Assembly (NCBI GenBank): GCA_002415785.1
Contig: DIAJ01000006.1
Coordinates: 1 to 48,978, forward strand
DNA: 48,978 nucleotides
Direction of reading: 5' to 3'
Source: Flavobacteriales bacterium UBA5081
GTDB taxonomy: Bacteria; Bacteroidota; Bacteroidia; Flavobacteriales_E; Vicingaceae
The position numbers were made by a program, and so were the translations under genes. Shown here one piece after another: positions 16,714 through 25,612 of the stretch (positions within the stretch are counted from its first letter, which is position 1; each line of letters opens with the position of its first letter). The notes under the pieces were generated by a model. That model saw nothing but the letters and a program-made list of their open reading frames with translations. It was not told the origin of the DNA and made no database searches.

Positions 16714-18453
16714 ATGAAACCAAGCCTTACACTATTATTTACTTTTTTTATTTCTTTAGGGCTGTTTGCTCAAGATGAAACATCTGAACGAAAAGTTACA
16801 AGTCCTACATTAGGCTTTAGTGTTGGTAGTATTGGTTTTTATGGTGATTTAAATGACAACAATTACAGTGCAATTAGTGGAAATCCTGCCTATAGTTTGT
16901 ATTTTATTAATCCAATTACATCCTACTTAAATGTAAGAATTAGCTTTTTAAGAGGTAAAGTAAGGGGTGAAGAACGCTCATTGGTGAGAAATGTAAATTT
17001 TGAGTCGAACTTAACTGCCGGTGGAGTTTATGCCGAGTACAATTTTGATCACTTTTTGCCACAAAACAGAACCATTACTCCTTTTGTAACCGCCGGATTT
17101 GAAGTAGTAAACTTTGATCCAAAAACTGACTTATTAGCAAATGGCGAACCATACAATTATTGGTCTGATGGTTCAATAAGAAATATACCCGAAAACTCAG
17201 ATAATGCACAAAATGCTGTAATTGTAAATCGTGACTACTCCTACGAAACTGACATTCGAAATGTAGGCTACAACGAAAGTGATACCTACGAAGAAAAAAC
17301 CTTTGCCATGCCGGTTGGTCTAGGAGTTAGCATGAAACTAAATGATCAGTTTAACTTCCGACTACAAAGTATTATGCACCTGACGTTTTCTGACTATATA
17401 GATGGAGTAACTCCCAACTCGTCTCGTGAATTTGTAGGTGGCAAAAAAGGAAATGGCAATAACGACCACTTCTTAGTAAACAGTATTTCTGTTACTTATA
17501 ATTTCCAAAAAGTTGCTCCGGCAGACCCATTTAACGAAGAGGGTGAAGAAGAAATTGACCTACTGGCTTACGGAGATACTGAAGACTTTGATAACGACGG
17601 AGTAATTGACTTAGTTGATGATTGCCCCAACACTCCTCGTGGGTTAGACATAGACTCTACAGGTTGTCCGGTAGACTCCGATGGTGATGGAATACCCAAT
17701 TATAAAGATGAAGAAATTTACAGTAAAAACCCGAATCGAACCAATCACAAAGGTGTAGAACTAACTGATGAAATGATTTATCAGAAATACTTAAAATTAA
17801 ATGATTCTACACTCTCTTATGCTGAAATAATTGAAAGAGATTTTACTAGAGGTGGCAGAAAAAGTAGTTCAAAGTATCGTGTAAAAGTAAGCGAACATAA
17901 ATATGGTGAAGTCCCAGAAAATATGACTGACTTACTTAGCTTAAAGGACTTGAGCAAGATTGACCAAAAAGACAAAACCATTTATATGGTGGGCAATTAT
18001 AAAACCATTGCAGAAGCAAGTAGTAGAGCTAAAAAACTAAGTCAACAAGGATTCAATGAAGCTGAGGTGCTTAAAAAAGACTTAACCGGAAACTACTCTA
18101 AACTAAATGCCGGAGAAGCAAGCATTGCTGAAAACAGTGCAGTTGAAGTTGAAACTACTGATGAGACTTTAGAAGAAGTTGTATTTAGAGTTCAATTAGG
18201 TGCATTTAAGAATCAACCTACAGAAGACAACTTTAAATCTATCCCTAACTTATTTGTTGTAGAGTCAGGTGGCTTTTACCGGTACATGAGTGGTGCTTTC
18301 AACAACTTCAACCAAGCAGCTAGACACAAAGTCGAAATGATAGTTGAAGGATACAAAGGTGCATTTGTAGTAGCTTATAAAAACGGTAAAAGAGTTCCAC
18401 TTAAGTCAGTAGGTGTCAACCCAATTGATTCTGATCCTTTAATTGGGGAATAA
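16714..18453 (+). CDS. Outer-membrane barrel protein with TSP3 repeats and SPOR-like domain
   Basis: 579 residues. A signal peptide (..FFISLGLFAQ) leads into an N-terminal beta-barrel-like region (about 30-275). Calcium-binding thrombospondin type 3 repeats follow (about 285-330: DFDNDGVIDLVDDCPNTP, DSDGDGIPNYKDEE). The C-terminal SPOR-like domain (about 490-560) has FRVQLGAFKNQ, MSGAFNNFNQAARHK and AFVVAYKNGKRV. A degenerate second copy may be at about 425-465 (IYMVGNYKTIAEASSRAK). The layout resembles OmpA-type proteins with the OmpA peptidoglycan domain replaced by SPOR, which suggests it ties the outer membrane to the wall. Confidence 0.82.
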   Translation: MKPSLTLLFTFFISLGLFAQDETSERKVTSPTLGFSVGSIGFYGDLNDNNYSAISGNPAYSLYFINPITSYLNVRISFLRGKVRGEERSLVRNVNFESNLTAGGVYAEYNFDHFLPQNRTITPFVTAGFEVVNFDPKTDLLANGEPYNYWSDGSIRNIPENSDNAQNAVIVNRDYSYETDIRNVGYNESDTYEEKTFAMPVGLGVSMKLNDQFNFRLQSIMHLTFSDYIDGVTPNSSREFVGGKKGNGNNDHFLVNSISVTYNFQKVAPADPFNEEGEEEIDLLAYGDTEDFDNDGVIDLVDDCPNTPRGLDIDSTGCPVDSDGDGIPNYKDEEIYSKNPNRTNHKGVELTDEMIYQKYLKLNDSTLSYAEIIERDFTRGGRKSSSKYRVKVSEHKYGEVPENMTDLLSLKDLSKIDQKDKTIYMVGNYKTIAEASSRAKKLSQQGFNEAEVLKKDLTGNYSKLNAGEASIAENSAVEVETTDETLEEVVFRVQLGAFKNQPTEDNFKSIPNLFVVESGGFYRYMSGAFNNFNQAARHKVEMIVEGYKGAFVVAYKNGKRVPLKSVGVNPIDSDPLIGE

Positions 18454-18502
18454 TATTTCTCTACCGCTCGAAACAATATCTTACCGCTTAACGTTTATTA
18501 AC

Positions 18503-18532
18503 TTGGCTTAGGAATTGCTATTCTTAACTTTG
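18503..18532 (+). promoter_or_regulatory. Promoter of the CtpA-type protease gene
   Basis: TTG, 19 nt, then TAACTTTG (exact TAnnTTTG). This would give a leader of about 75 nt before the ATG at 18612. Confidence 0.6.
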
Positions 18533-18611
18533 ATAAGCTTTGATTTTTCCCATTTTATGTGATGAAAATTTAAAAGTACTTTCCATAAAGTAGAACTCAA
18601 TATTTACAAGA

Positions 18612-20222
18612 ATGAATAAATTGACATTAATCTTTTGCTTGGCTTTTGTTGGCTTTAGCAGTTTTTCAATAGCTCAGGAGAAAAATCAAATGAGCGCCAA
18701 AACAGATGGAGTTGTTAAATTCGACAACCTTCTAACCATCATTAACTATGCTTATGTAGACTCTGTTGATAATAAAAAAATGGTTGAAGATGCCATTGTT
18801 GGTTTGCTAAAGGAACTTGATCCACACTCTGTATACATTCCGGAGGAAGACTTAAAAGCCATGAACGAACCGCTTGAGGGAAATTTTGAAGGCATAGGAA
18901 TTCAGTTTAATATTTTGCACGATACCATAACTGTGGTATCACCTATTTCAGGAGGACCATCAGAAAGCTTAGGAATTCTTTCAGGTGATAGAATTGTTAC
19001 CATTGGAGGAGAGAATGTCGCCGGAATCGGCATTTCCAATAAGGGAGTTGCCGACAGACTTAGAGGAAAGAAAGGCACAGTGGTAAATGTCCAAATTAAA
19101 AGAAATGGCGAAAGTCAATTGCTCGATTTTGCCATAACCAGAGATAAAATTCCCATTTACAGTATTGATGCTTCTTATTTAGCTACTCCTGACATTGCTT
19201 ACATCAAGGTAAACAGATTTGCAAGAACAACTATGAGAGAGTTCAGCCAAGCTCTAGATACCTTAAAACAAAAAGGTGCTGAAAGTTTAATCTTAGATTT
19301 AAGAGGAAACGGTGGAGGATACTTACAAACTGCCTTTTTAATGGCCGACGAATTTTTAGAGCAAGGAAAGATGATTGTTTATACCGAAGGGGATAAACAA
19401 AGCAAGGAAGAGTACAAAGCCACTTCAAGAGGTTCATTTGAGAATGGAAAAGTAGTTGTATTAATCGACGAAGGCTCTGCTTCTGCAAGTGAGATTGTCT
19501 CAGGAGCAATTCAAGACTGGGACAGAGGATTAGTAATTGGAAGACGTTCATTTGGAAAAGGCTTGGTTCAAAAACCTTTTCCTCTACCCGATGGTTCGAT
19601 GATTCGATTAACTACAGCTCGCTACTACACGCCAACCGGACGTTCTATTCAACGACCATACGATAATGGAAAGAAAGACTATTATAATGAACTGAACAGG
19701 CGATACACAAGTGGAGAACTCTTAGAGGCTGATAGTATTGAGTTTCCGGATTCATTAAAGTATTTTACTCCAAACAAAAGAGTAGTTTACGGTGGTGGCG
19801 GAATTATGCCGGATATTTTTATTCCCATCGATACTTCATTTAACTCAGAGCTAAATAAAAGTTTAATTCGCCGTGGGGTTTACAATGAGTTTACCTTAAC
19901 TCACCTCGACAAAAACAGAAAACAATATTTAAAAGACTACCCTACTTTCCCTGAATTTAAAAAGTCATTTGAAATAGATGACGACTTTATGGGTGACTTT
20001 TTTGAATTTGCAGACAAAGAGAAGAATGTAGAAAAGTCTGAGGAAGATTATGAAAAATCTAAAAAGCTAATTCAAACCCAAATTAAAGCACTATTAGCAA
20101 GAAACCTATATCATACATCTGCTTATTTTGAAATAATTAATGAATTAAATGACTTTTATATTGAGGCAATCAATATGATACAAAGTGATTCCTTTATGAA
20201 GGCAAAACTTGAATCTGAATAA
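18612..20222 (+). CDS. S41-family C-terminal processing peptidase
   Basis: 536 residues. Signal peptide (..VGFSSFSIAQ), S41 N-terminal helical part, and PDZ domain (about 90-180: GIGIQFNILHDTITVVSPI, GDRIVTIGGENV). The peptidase core has DLRGNGGGYL, the nucleophile serine in DEGSASASEIVSGA and the general-base lysine in RRSFGKGLVQ. The C-terminal helical tail (about 420-536) is typical of Bacteroidota homologues. It should act in the periplasm, cleaving proteins at their C-termini. It has its own promoter. Confidence 0.95.
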   Translation: MNKLTLIFCLAFVGFSSFSIAQEKNQMSAKTDGVVKFDNLLTIINYAYVDSVDNKKMVEDAIVGLLKELDPHSVYIPEEDLKAMNEPLEGNFEGIGIQFNILHDTITVVSPISGGPSESLGILSGDRIVTIGGENVAGIGISNKGVADRLRGKKGTVVNVQIKRNGESQLLDFAITRDKIPIYSIDASYLATPDIAYIKVNRFARTTMREFSQALDTLKQKGAESLILDLRGNGGGYLQTAFLMADEFLEQGKMIVYTEGDKQSKEEYKATSRGSFENGKVVVLIDEGSASASEIVSGAIQDWDRGLVIGRRSFGKGLVQKPFPLPDGSMIRLTTARYYTPTGRSIQRPYDNGKKDYYNELNRRYTSGELLEADSIEFPDSLKYFTPNKRVVYGGGGIMPDIFIPIDTSFNSELNKSLIRRGVYNEFTLTHLDKNRKQYLKDYPTFPEFKKSFEIDDDFMGDFFEFADKEKNVEKSEEDYEKSKKLIQTQIKALLARNLYHTSAYFEIINELNDFYIEAINMIQSDSFMKAKLESE

Positions 20223-20223
20223 T

Positions 20224-20231
20224 TATATTTG
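20224..20231 (+). promoter_or_regulatory. -7 box TATATTTG before the DUF1573 gene
   Basis: An exact TAnnTTTG match just after the protease stop codon, giving a leader of about 25 nt. It allows separate expression of the DUF1573 gene. No -33 element at standard spacing. Confidence 0.4.
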
Positions 20232-20261
20232 TAATCGCAAAAACCTAAAAACTGTATAACA

Positions 20262-20849
20262 ATGAGTGAAAATTTGAAAAATGGATTATTAGTATTGGTA
20301 GCTGTAGTTACTATTGCTAATACGGTAATGATTTTAAACGATGATGGTGTTTCTTATGAAAAAACTGCTGTCAACAAAAGTGCGGCAAGTAATGCTGCTG
20401 CAACTCCTGCAAATCAGCAGAACCAAATGAACATGAACCAACAAAACAATCAAGCCAATACGCCTCCAAAACCACAAGGTCCAAAAACGAGCATTCAGTT
20501 TGCTGAAATGGAACATGATTTTGGCACGATTGATCAAAATACTACTAATCCAAAAACCTTTACTTTCACCAATACAGGTGAGCATCCATTAATTATTTCT
20601 GATGCAAAAGGAAGTTGTGGTTGTACTGTGCCTAGCTATCCAAGAGAGCCTATAGCTCCGGGAGAGACAGGTGAAATTGAAGTAATTTACAGACCCGGAA
20701 CACAAGCAAATCAGCAAACTAAAACGGTTTCTATTACAGCCAATACTGAGCCTGCAACAACTGTTTTAAGAATTAAAGCCAACGTTACTCCGGGTGAGAA
20801 CCCAAACCCTAATGCTGGTGGAGGAACACCGGTACAAATTGGTGGATAG
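20262..20849 (+). CDS. DUF1573 domain protein, membrane-anchored
   Basis: 195 residues. An N-terminal hydrophobic anchor (GLLVLVAVVTIANTVMIL) is followed by an Asn/Gln/Pro-rich linker (about 40-80). The DUF1573 Ig-like domain has its hallmark EHDFGTIDQNTTNPKTFTFT, the cysteine pair in SDAKGSCGCTVPSYP and PGETGEIEVIYRP. Function of the family is unknown, and it is abundant in Bacteroidota. It is followed by a strong terminator. Confidence 0.9.
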   Translation: MSENLKNGLLVLVAVVTIANTVMILNDDGVSYEKTAVNKSAASNAAATPANQQNQMNMNQQNNQANTPPKPQGPKTSIQFAEMEHDFGTIDQNTTNPKTFTFTNTGEHPLIISDAKGSCGCTVPSYPREPIAPGETGEIEVIYRPGTQANQQTKTVSITANTEPATTVLRIKANVTPGENPNPNAGGGTPVQIGG

Positions 20850-20894
20850 AGTATAGAGAGCTTAGAGAATTTTCGCTTGCGCGAAAGATGAATA

Positions 20895-20926
20895 AAAAAA
20901 GCGTGGATTAATTTCCGCGCTTTTTT
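20895..20926 (+). terminator. Terminator after the DUF1573 gene
   Basis: A 13-bp stem with one G-T pair: AAAAAAGCGTGGA (20895-20907) and TCCGCGCTTTTTT (20914-20926), then TATTTT. A second short hairpin (TTTCGC-TTGC-GCGAAA) lies just upstream at about 20870-20886. Confidence 0.85.
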
Positions 20927-20934
20927 ATTTTGAT

Positions 20935-20951
20935 TGTCCTGTCCTGAAATA
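20935..20951 (+). repeat. IS-end-like 17-mer, probable IS remnant
   Basis: TGTCCTGTCCTGAAATA matches the end of the IS3 element at 1247-1263 (TGTCCCGTCCTGAAATA, other strand) at 16 of 17 bases. It sits directly after a terminator, as the IS end at 1263 does. No transposase sequence follows. The remaining gap to 21103 holds nothing recognisable. Confidence 0.5.
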
Positions 20952-21103
20952 TAACATTGAAACTACTTTTTGTTTAAATGGAAAATTGTCATTTGAGAGT
21001 TTAAAGAAACTTGAATTCATTTTCTCATCAAAGAACTGAAAAAAAAAGCAATTAACATTAAAACCCAACCTTCAACTTTAATCCTTCTTCCTTCATCCCA
21101 TAT

Positions 21104-22216
21104 TCAAAACGCCTCTCCAAAAGTTAAATAAATACCACTACTACCATAAAGTCCCACTCCATAATCCAAGCGAATATTAATTTTATCGGACTCATCCATT
21201 CTATAGCGAATACCCACACCTGCTGAAGGAACTGTATTATTCAATTCAAAATTATTTATCTCTGAAGCCACTCCTCCTACTCCACCAAAAGCTACGGCAC
21301 CAATTTTTCCTTTAATTTCTTGTCGCCATTCTGCTTGAACCATCCATAAATGTTTGTCCCTGAACCGTCCTTCATAATATCCTCGCATTTTAGAACGACC
21401 GCCTATAAAAGCCATCTCGTTAAAGGGTACTTCGCCAAAGTTAGAAACGCCAAATAAGTTTACAACAAATACGGACTTTGACGCTACTTTATGATATTTC
21501 ACATAGTCTAATGAAAAGCGAATAAAATTAAAATCACTACCCAGTTCTTTTCTATTAGGCAAAGCCAAGATCTCAAACCAAGCACCTTTTTCAGGGTAAT
21601 TATAATTGTCTCTGCTATCATATAATGCCACAAACCCCAATGAAGAAATTGTTCCACCATCGGCTCCTTCTACTAAGTTCTGACTAAGCAATCCATTTTC
21701 TTCAGTTTCCTGAATATCAAATTCATCAAACCAATATCTAAAACCAAAATATAGATTTTTTCGCACCAACTGTGTAGCATTAATTCGTATTCTGGGAATA
21801 TTGACAAAGTATAACTCTTCATAATCTTTAGGCACATCATTCCCTACACCATAAAAATTATAACTGTAGTTGTAATAATAAAACTGACCAAAAATGTTGT
21901 ATTTATTTTCTTTCAAAAAGAATTGGTAAGGAGCGTAAAAAAGCATTTGGTCGTTTTGAGTATAAGCTCCCCCTAATTGAAATTGAGAGTTTCTACTTTC
22001 TGCCGACTCACCTTTAAACCTGAAGTTAAACAAAGTCACCGCTCCAAAAGCAAAACGAGTTTCTGGTGTATAATAAACTACCGGCAAGGGATATGCCCTG
22101 AAGTTTTTTTCTACTTCAGTTTTCAGAGAATCATCATTTTGAGCTAAGAGCTGCAAAGCGAAAAACCCAAGTATAACTAATAAAACGCCCTTCATCGAAG
22201 GGATTAAATTAGCCAT
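21104..22216 (-). CDS. BamA/TamA-family outer-membrane barrel protein
   Basis: 370 residues from ATG 22216. A start seven codons later (22195, MKGVLLVILGFFALQLLAQ) gives a cleaner signal peptide. The whole mature protein reads as barrel strands of the surface-antigen (Bac_surface_Ag) type: YYTPETRFAFGAVTLFNFRF, LGFVALYDSRDNYNYPEKGA, FIGGRSKMRGYYEGRFRDK, AGVGIRYRMDESDKINIRLD. No POTRA domains are present, so this is a barrel-only member of the family. It begins one base after the UbiD-like gene ends, so they form one transcript. Confidence 0.85.
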   Translation of the reverse strand: MANLIPSMKGVLLVILGFFALQLLAQNDDSLKTEVEKNFRAYPLPVVYYTPETRFAFGAVTLFNFRFKGESAESRNSQFQLGGAYTQNDQMLFYAPYQFFLKENKYNIFGQFYYYNYSYNFYGVGNDVPKDYEELYFVNIPRIRINATQLVRKNLYFGFRYWFDEFDIQETEENGLLSQNLVEGADGGTISSLGFVALYDSRDNYNYPEKGAWFEILALPNRKELGSDFNFIRFSLDYVKYHKVASKSVFVVNLFGVSNFGEVPFNEMAFIGGRSKMRGYYEGRFRDKHLWMVQAEWRQEIKGKIGAVAFGGVGGVASEINNFELNNTVPSAGVGIRYRMDESDKINIRLDYGVGLYGSSGIYLTFGEAF

Positions 22217-22217
22217 T

Positions 22218-24059
22218 TTAGATGATTCCGTGCAAAGATCCTCCTTTTACAGCGAGAGCGTCAACACTTTTTTCAATTTCAGGGTCAGCTACGAGCGCCG
22301 GAGCATGATGTGGCTTTATTCTAGCATCAATAATTAATGGCCCTTTACAGCCCCAATGCTTAAACTGAGTAAATGAACCTACGCCATAAATATCATGTGA
22401 GGGGTTAGAACGTGTAAAAGTTACCCACATGAAATTAGAAAAATTAGCAGCTACAAATGGTGCGTCATCGGCAATTACAATCATGGTAATTTGTTCTAAT
22501 TTACCCAGTTGAGCATTCAGCTGCTCCGTGAATTCTTTAAGTTCTTTTTGAGCAGTTTCATAATCTGTAAAAGCGTTTAATTGAACAACCACTAATCCTA
22601 CAGAAGCCAATTTTACATCTTTTACACTTTTCGGCCATTCTATTTCAGAGGGAAGCTCTGTTGCCAACTTACGAATTGGTTTCCCAACAGCAGCAATAAC
22701 TACTTTTGAGCCAAAATTTAACTCTTCGCTGCTATAATCTAGAGTATCAATTGTCGTTTTTGTCTGAAAATGTATATCCCTAGTCCAATCAACTCTTTCT
22801 AAAATATGCCTAAAGAAGTCCTCTTTTTGGTACAGTCTTAAAGACGGATTATCTTCCTTGGCAGAAATGAAAAGGTACTTTGCTAAAGACATCTGACCAA
22901 AACCTAAAATATGGTTGGCGATTGTCAATAATTCTGCAGGTTGCTTTACTTCTGCATAAGGTGTGTAGCGTTCACTTCCAATAGCAAATAAAAGTGGATG
23001 AACACCGGCCTCATCTACTGCATTTACTTCGTGCAAACCGGGAATTTCTGAAGGGATGATTGAGCCGGTTATTTCGTGGATCAAATCTCCAAAGCTTGTG
23101 TCTTCTTGCGGTGGTCGACCAACAACAGTAAATGGCCAAATAGCATCTTTTCGATGATAGACGTTCTCAACCCTCATCATAGGAAATTCATGTTTTAAAG
23201 AATAGTATCCTAAATGATCTCCAAAAGGGCCTTCAATTTTCGTCTCATTCGGATAAACCTTTCCACAAATCACAAAATCAGCATCAGCTGACAGCAAATG
23301 CCCGTTCTTGCGTAAATATCGAAATCTTCTGCCTCCCAATGCACCTGCAAAAGTTAACTCCGACAAACCTTCAGGTAGTGGCATAACGGCAGCAAAGGTA
23401 TGCGAAGGGGGTCCTCCCACAAAAATGGATACCGGAAGAGGTTTACCCAATTCATTCGCTTTAGCTTGATGAACGCCTATTCCTCTGTGAATCTGATAAT
23501 GTAAGCCAATTTCATGATCTAATTCATAGTCGTTTCCACTGAGTTGCACTCGATACATTCCCAAGTTAGAGTTCATTACTCCTTTTTTACTGATGTCTTC
23601 AGAGTACACTATGGGAAGTGTAACAAAAGCCCCACCATCCATTGGCCACGACTTTATTTGCGGCAGCTGACTAATTTTTGTTTGACCGTAAGTAATTGGA
23701 GCACTGCCAAAACTCTTCATCGGCAATGCTTTTAATGCAGAAAATGGTAAACCGGCATATTTTAATGGATGCTTTAGCGCTTTTGAGGGATCGCCTTTTA
23801 ACTGTACCATTTGCTTTACAGCGTCTAAGGTATCTCTAAAAATAAATCTACTACGCTCAAGAGTTCCAAATAAATTTGACACAGCCGGAAAAGGACTACC
23901 TTTTACATTCTCGTAAAAAATTGCCGGCCCACCTGCTGCATAAACCCTCAAGTGAATTGCTGCCATTTGAAGATTTGGATCCACCTCTTCTTTAATGCGA
24001 ATTAAGTGTCCATTTTTCTCCAAATCGCGAACCGCCGCCGCCAAACTTTTGTATCCCAT
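22218..24059 (-). CDS. UbiD-family decarboxylase
   Basis: 613 residues from ATG 24059. An upstream in-frame ATG at 24095 lies across the promoter and is rejected. UbiD enzymes decarboxylate aromatic or unsaturated acids using prenylated FMN. Seen here are the N-terminal MGYKSLAAAVRDLEKNGHLI, the glycine-rich FAGALGGRRFRYL and the conserved acidic block ETKIEGPFGDHLGYYS. The length fits the roughly 600-residue members often linked to quinone biosynthesis. The true substrate cannot be told from the sequence. Confidence 0.9.
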   Translation of the reverse strand: MGYKSLAAAVRDLEKNGHLIRIKEEVDPNLQMAAIHLRVYAAGGPAIFYENVKGSPFPAVSNLFGTLERSRFIFRDTLDAVKQMVQLKGDPSKALKHPLKYAGLPFSALKALPMKSFGSAPITYGQTKISQLPQIKSWPMDGGAFVTLPIVYSEDISKKGVMNSNLGMYRVQLSGNDYELDHEIGLHYQIHRGIGVHQAKANELGKPLPVSIFVGGPPSHTFAAVMPLPEGLSELTFAGALGGRRFRYLRKNGHLLSADADFVICGKVYPNETKIEGPFGDHLGYYSLKHEFPMMRVENVYHRKDAIWPFTVVGRPPQEDTSFGDLIHEITGSIIPSEIPGLHEVNAVDEAGVHPLLFAIGSERYTPYAEVKQPAELLTIANHILGFGQMSLAKYLFISAKEDNPSLRLYQKEDFFRHILERVDWTRDIHFQTKTTIDTLDYSSEELNFGSKVVIAAVGKPIRKLATELPSEIEWPKSVKDVKLASVGLVVVQLNAFTDYETAQKELKEFTEQLNAQLGKLEQITMIVIADDAPFVAANFSNFMWVTFTRSNPSHDIYGVGSFTQFKHWGCKGPLIIDARIKPHHAPALVADPEIEKSVDALAVKGGSLHGII

Positions 24060-24064
24060 TTTGT

Positions 24065-24096
24065 CAAATTTATTGATATAACAATGCCGGAGCAAA
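24065..24096 (-). promoter_or_regulatory. Promoter of the UbiD-like/BamA-like operon
   Basis: The minus strand has TTTG, 20 nt, then TAAATTTG, a full match to the Bacteroidota consensus. The -7 box ends 5 nt before the ATG at 24059, implying a leaderless mRNA. Confidence 0.7.
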
Positions 24097-24130
24097 AAAG
24101 ATTAATGTCTTCAAAAGTAAGTTTGAAAAG

Positions 24131-25510
24131 TTAGTGTTTCATTATTTTTTTGTGAAATAGTTGCCCATCTTCGGTTTCAAATCTTAGAAAATAAATCCCC
24201 GAAGAAACATTCAAACTCCAATACTTTTTCTTAGGAGAAAGAGATTTAATCATCTGACCTTTATTGTTATATAATTGAATATTTTCAAAAGCTATCGGAC
24301 TATCAATTTGAAAGGTTTCATGAATTGGATTTGGGAAAACAATAGTTCGATCTTGAATTAGTTGTCTGTTGTCTTTTATTCCGGTGATTAAATCGCAACT
24401 GTAGCTTGAGTCTGGATAGTAACTATTACCATTAACACTTAAACACTCTAAATCATATGTTGCAGCTAAAAAGCATGGAATTGATTCCATAAAAGCGCCC
24501 GTATTCCAACCTATACCTTCTATCAATGTGTCTGTATTACAGTTCCGATTAAAGAAAAAGACTCTGTGTAAATTAGAAGATATTCGAATAAACCCTATAC
24601 TATCAACTTGATTATAGTTAAGAGTAGTCGTTGAATTATTAAAAAATGTGCCTTTTAAAGTATCTCCCACTTGAAGGTCAAAATCATAAAATAAAACGTC
24701 ATAAGTGCTGTCTTTAAGTCTTATATACACCTTTTTGTTTAGACTATCATTTCTTAAGTACCCAAAAGTTTCTTTCGAATAACTCACATTGGATCCACTA
24801 TGATATATTTCATGTCTTGTAGTACGTTGCAATTTTTGATAGACCTTACTGTTAATCAAAGTGTCTTTTGTAATTTGATACTGGTAATTATATGATTGCT
24901 GCAAGCCATTTACATCTTCAAAATCCGTCCAATATGTACCTATCGACTCAGGAAAAGGTTTATAAGCAAAGTCTCCTTTTCTTAAATCTTCACAATCGCT
25001 GTATTGCCCTAAATAAGTAATAAAATCCTGATAAGAAGGTCGTTCAACAGTAACTATTGATGGAGGATTTCCTTCAAGATAATAATGCGGTGCATGATTT
25101 AAAGTGTCATTTTTGATTTTAATAAATGCATGCCCGCACAAATGCATGGGTGTCCGATAATCACCAATAACGCCCCAAGGAGTATAAACAGAATCTATTC
25201 TTGGAAGCATAACGATAACTGTATCGCCAACCTCACCTATTTGAGTAGCTCTCATTGTAATCGTGCCGGTACAAAAAAAGTCAGTGTCGTTCCACACCGG
25301 TATAGTATCTCGAAGCTCAGTTCCTTCTATCAAATCAATTTTCTTTAACCTTATACCGTGCTGATTAGTATCAATAATTTCAGCACTAAGAATTAAGTCA
25401 GGATTGAGTATGTTTTTATATTCACAAAAAGAATAAAATGGATAGCAGCTGCAAGCTACAGCCCAAAAAGAAAAGAAAGAAAAAATAAGAGAAAGTAGCG
25501 TTTTTTTCAT
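24131..25510 (-). CDS. T9SS type A cargo protein with Cys-rich N-terminus
   Basis: 459 residues from ATG 25510 (start of KKTLLSLIFSFFSFWAVA). An earlier in-frame start at 25555 adds residues before the signal peptide. The mature N-terminus CSCYPFYSFCEYKN and the spaced cysteines that follow resemble netrin/TIMP-like domains. The central part is beta-rich with many Tyr/Asp. The last roughly 75 residues are a type A sorting domain (VFPNPIHETFQI, IQLYNNKGQMIKSL, VSSGIYFLRFETEDG, KKIMKH). It is probably exported to the surface by T9SS. The cysteine after AVA could suggest a lipoprotein, but the sorting domain argues against that. Confidence 0.85.
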   Translation of the reverse strand: MKKTLLSLIFSFFSFWAVACSCYPFYSFCEYKNILNPDLILSAEIIDTNQHGIRLKKIDLIEGTELRDTIPVWNDTDFFCTGTITMRATQIGEVGDTVIVMLPRIDSVYTPWGVIGDYRTPMHLCGHAFIKIKNDTLNHAPHYYLEGNPPSIVTVERPSYQDFITYLGQYSDCEDLRKGDFAYKPFPESIGTYWTDFEDVNGLQQSYNYQYQITKDTLINSKVYQKLQRTTRHEIYHSGSNVSYSKETFGYLRNDSLNKKVYIRLKDSTYDVLFYDFDLQVGDTLKGTFFNNSTTTLNYNQVDSIGFIRISSNLHRVFFFNRNCNTDTLIEGIGWNTGAFMESIPCFLAATYDLECLSVNGNSYYPDSSYSCDLITGIKDNRQLIQDRTIVFPNPIHETFQIDSPIAFENIQLYNNKGQMIKSLSPKKKYWSLNVSSGIYFLRFETEDGQLFHKKIMKH

Positions 25511-25564
25511 GACTATTTGGCTATAAATGAAATATAAAGGTATCAAAATAATCACAACTAAAAA

Positions 25565-25588
25565 AGGGAGACCGTCGTCGGCCTCCCT
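25565..25588 (-). terminator. Terminator of citrate synthase gene
   Basis: On the minus strand AGGGAGGCCG-ACGA-CGGTCTCCCT forms a 10-bp stem with one G-T pair, followed by TTTTT. It lies 25 nt after the gltA stop. Confidence 0.85.
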
Positions 25589-25612
25589 ATACCAAAAATT
25601 ATGAATATGTGA

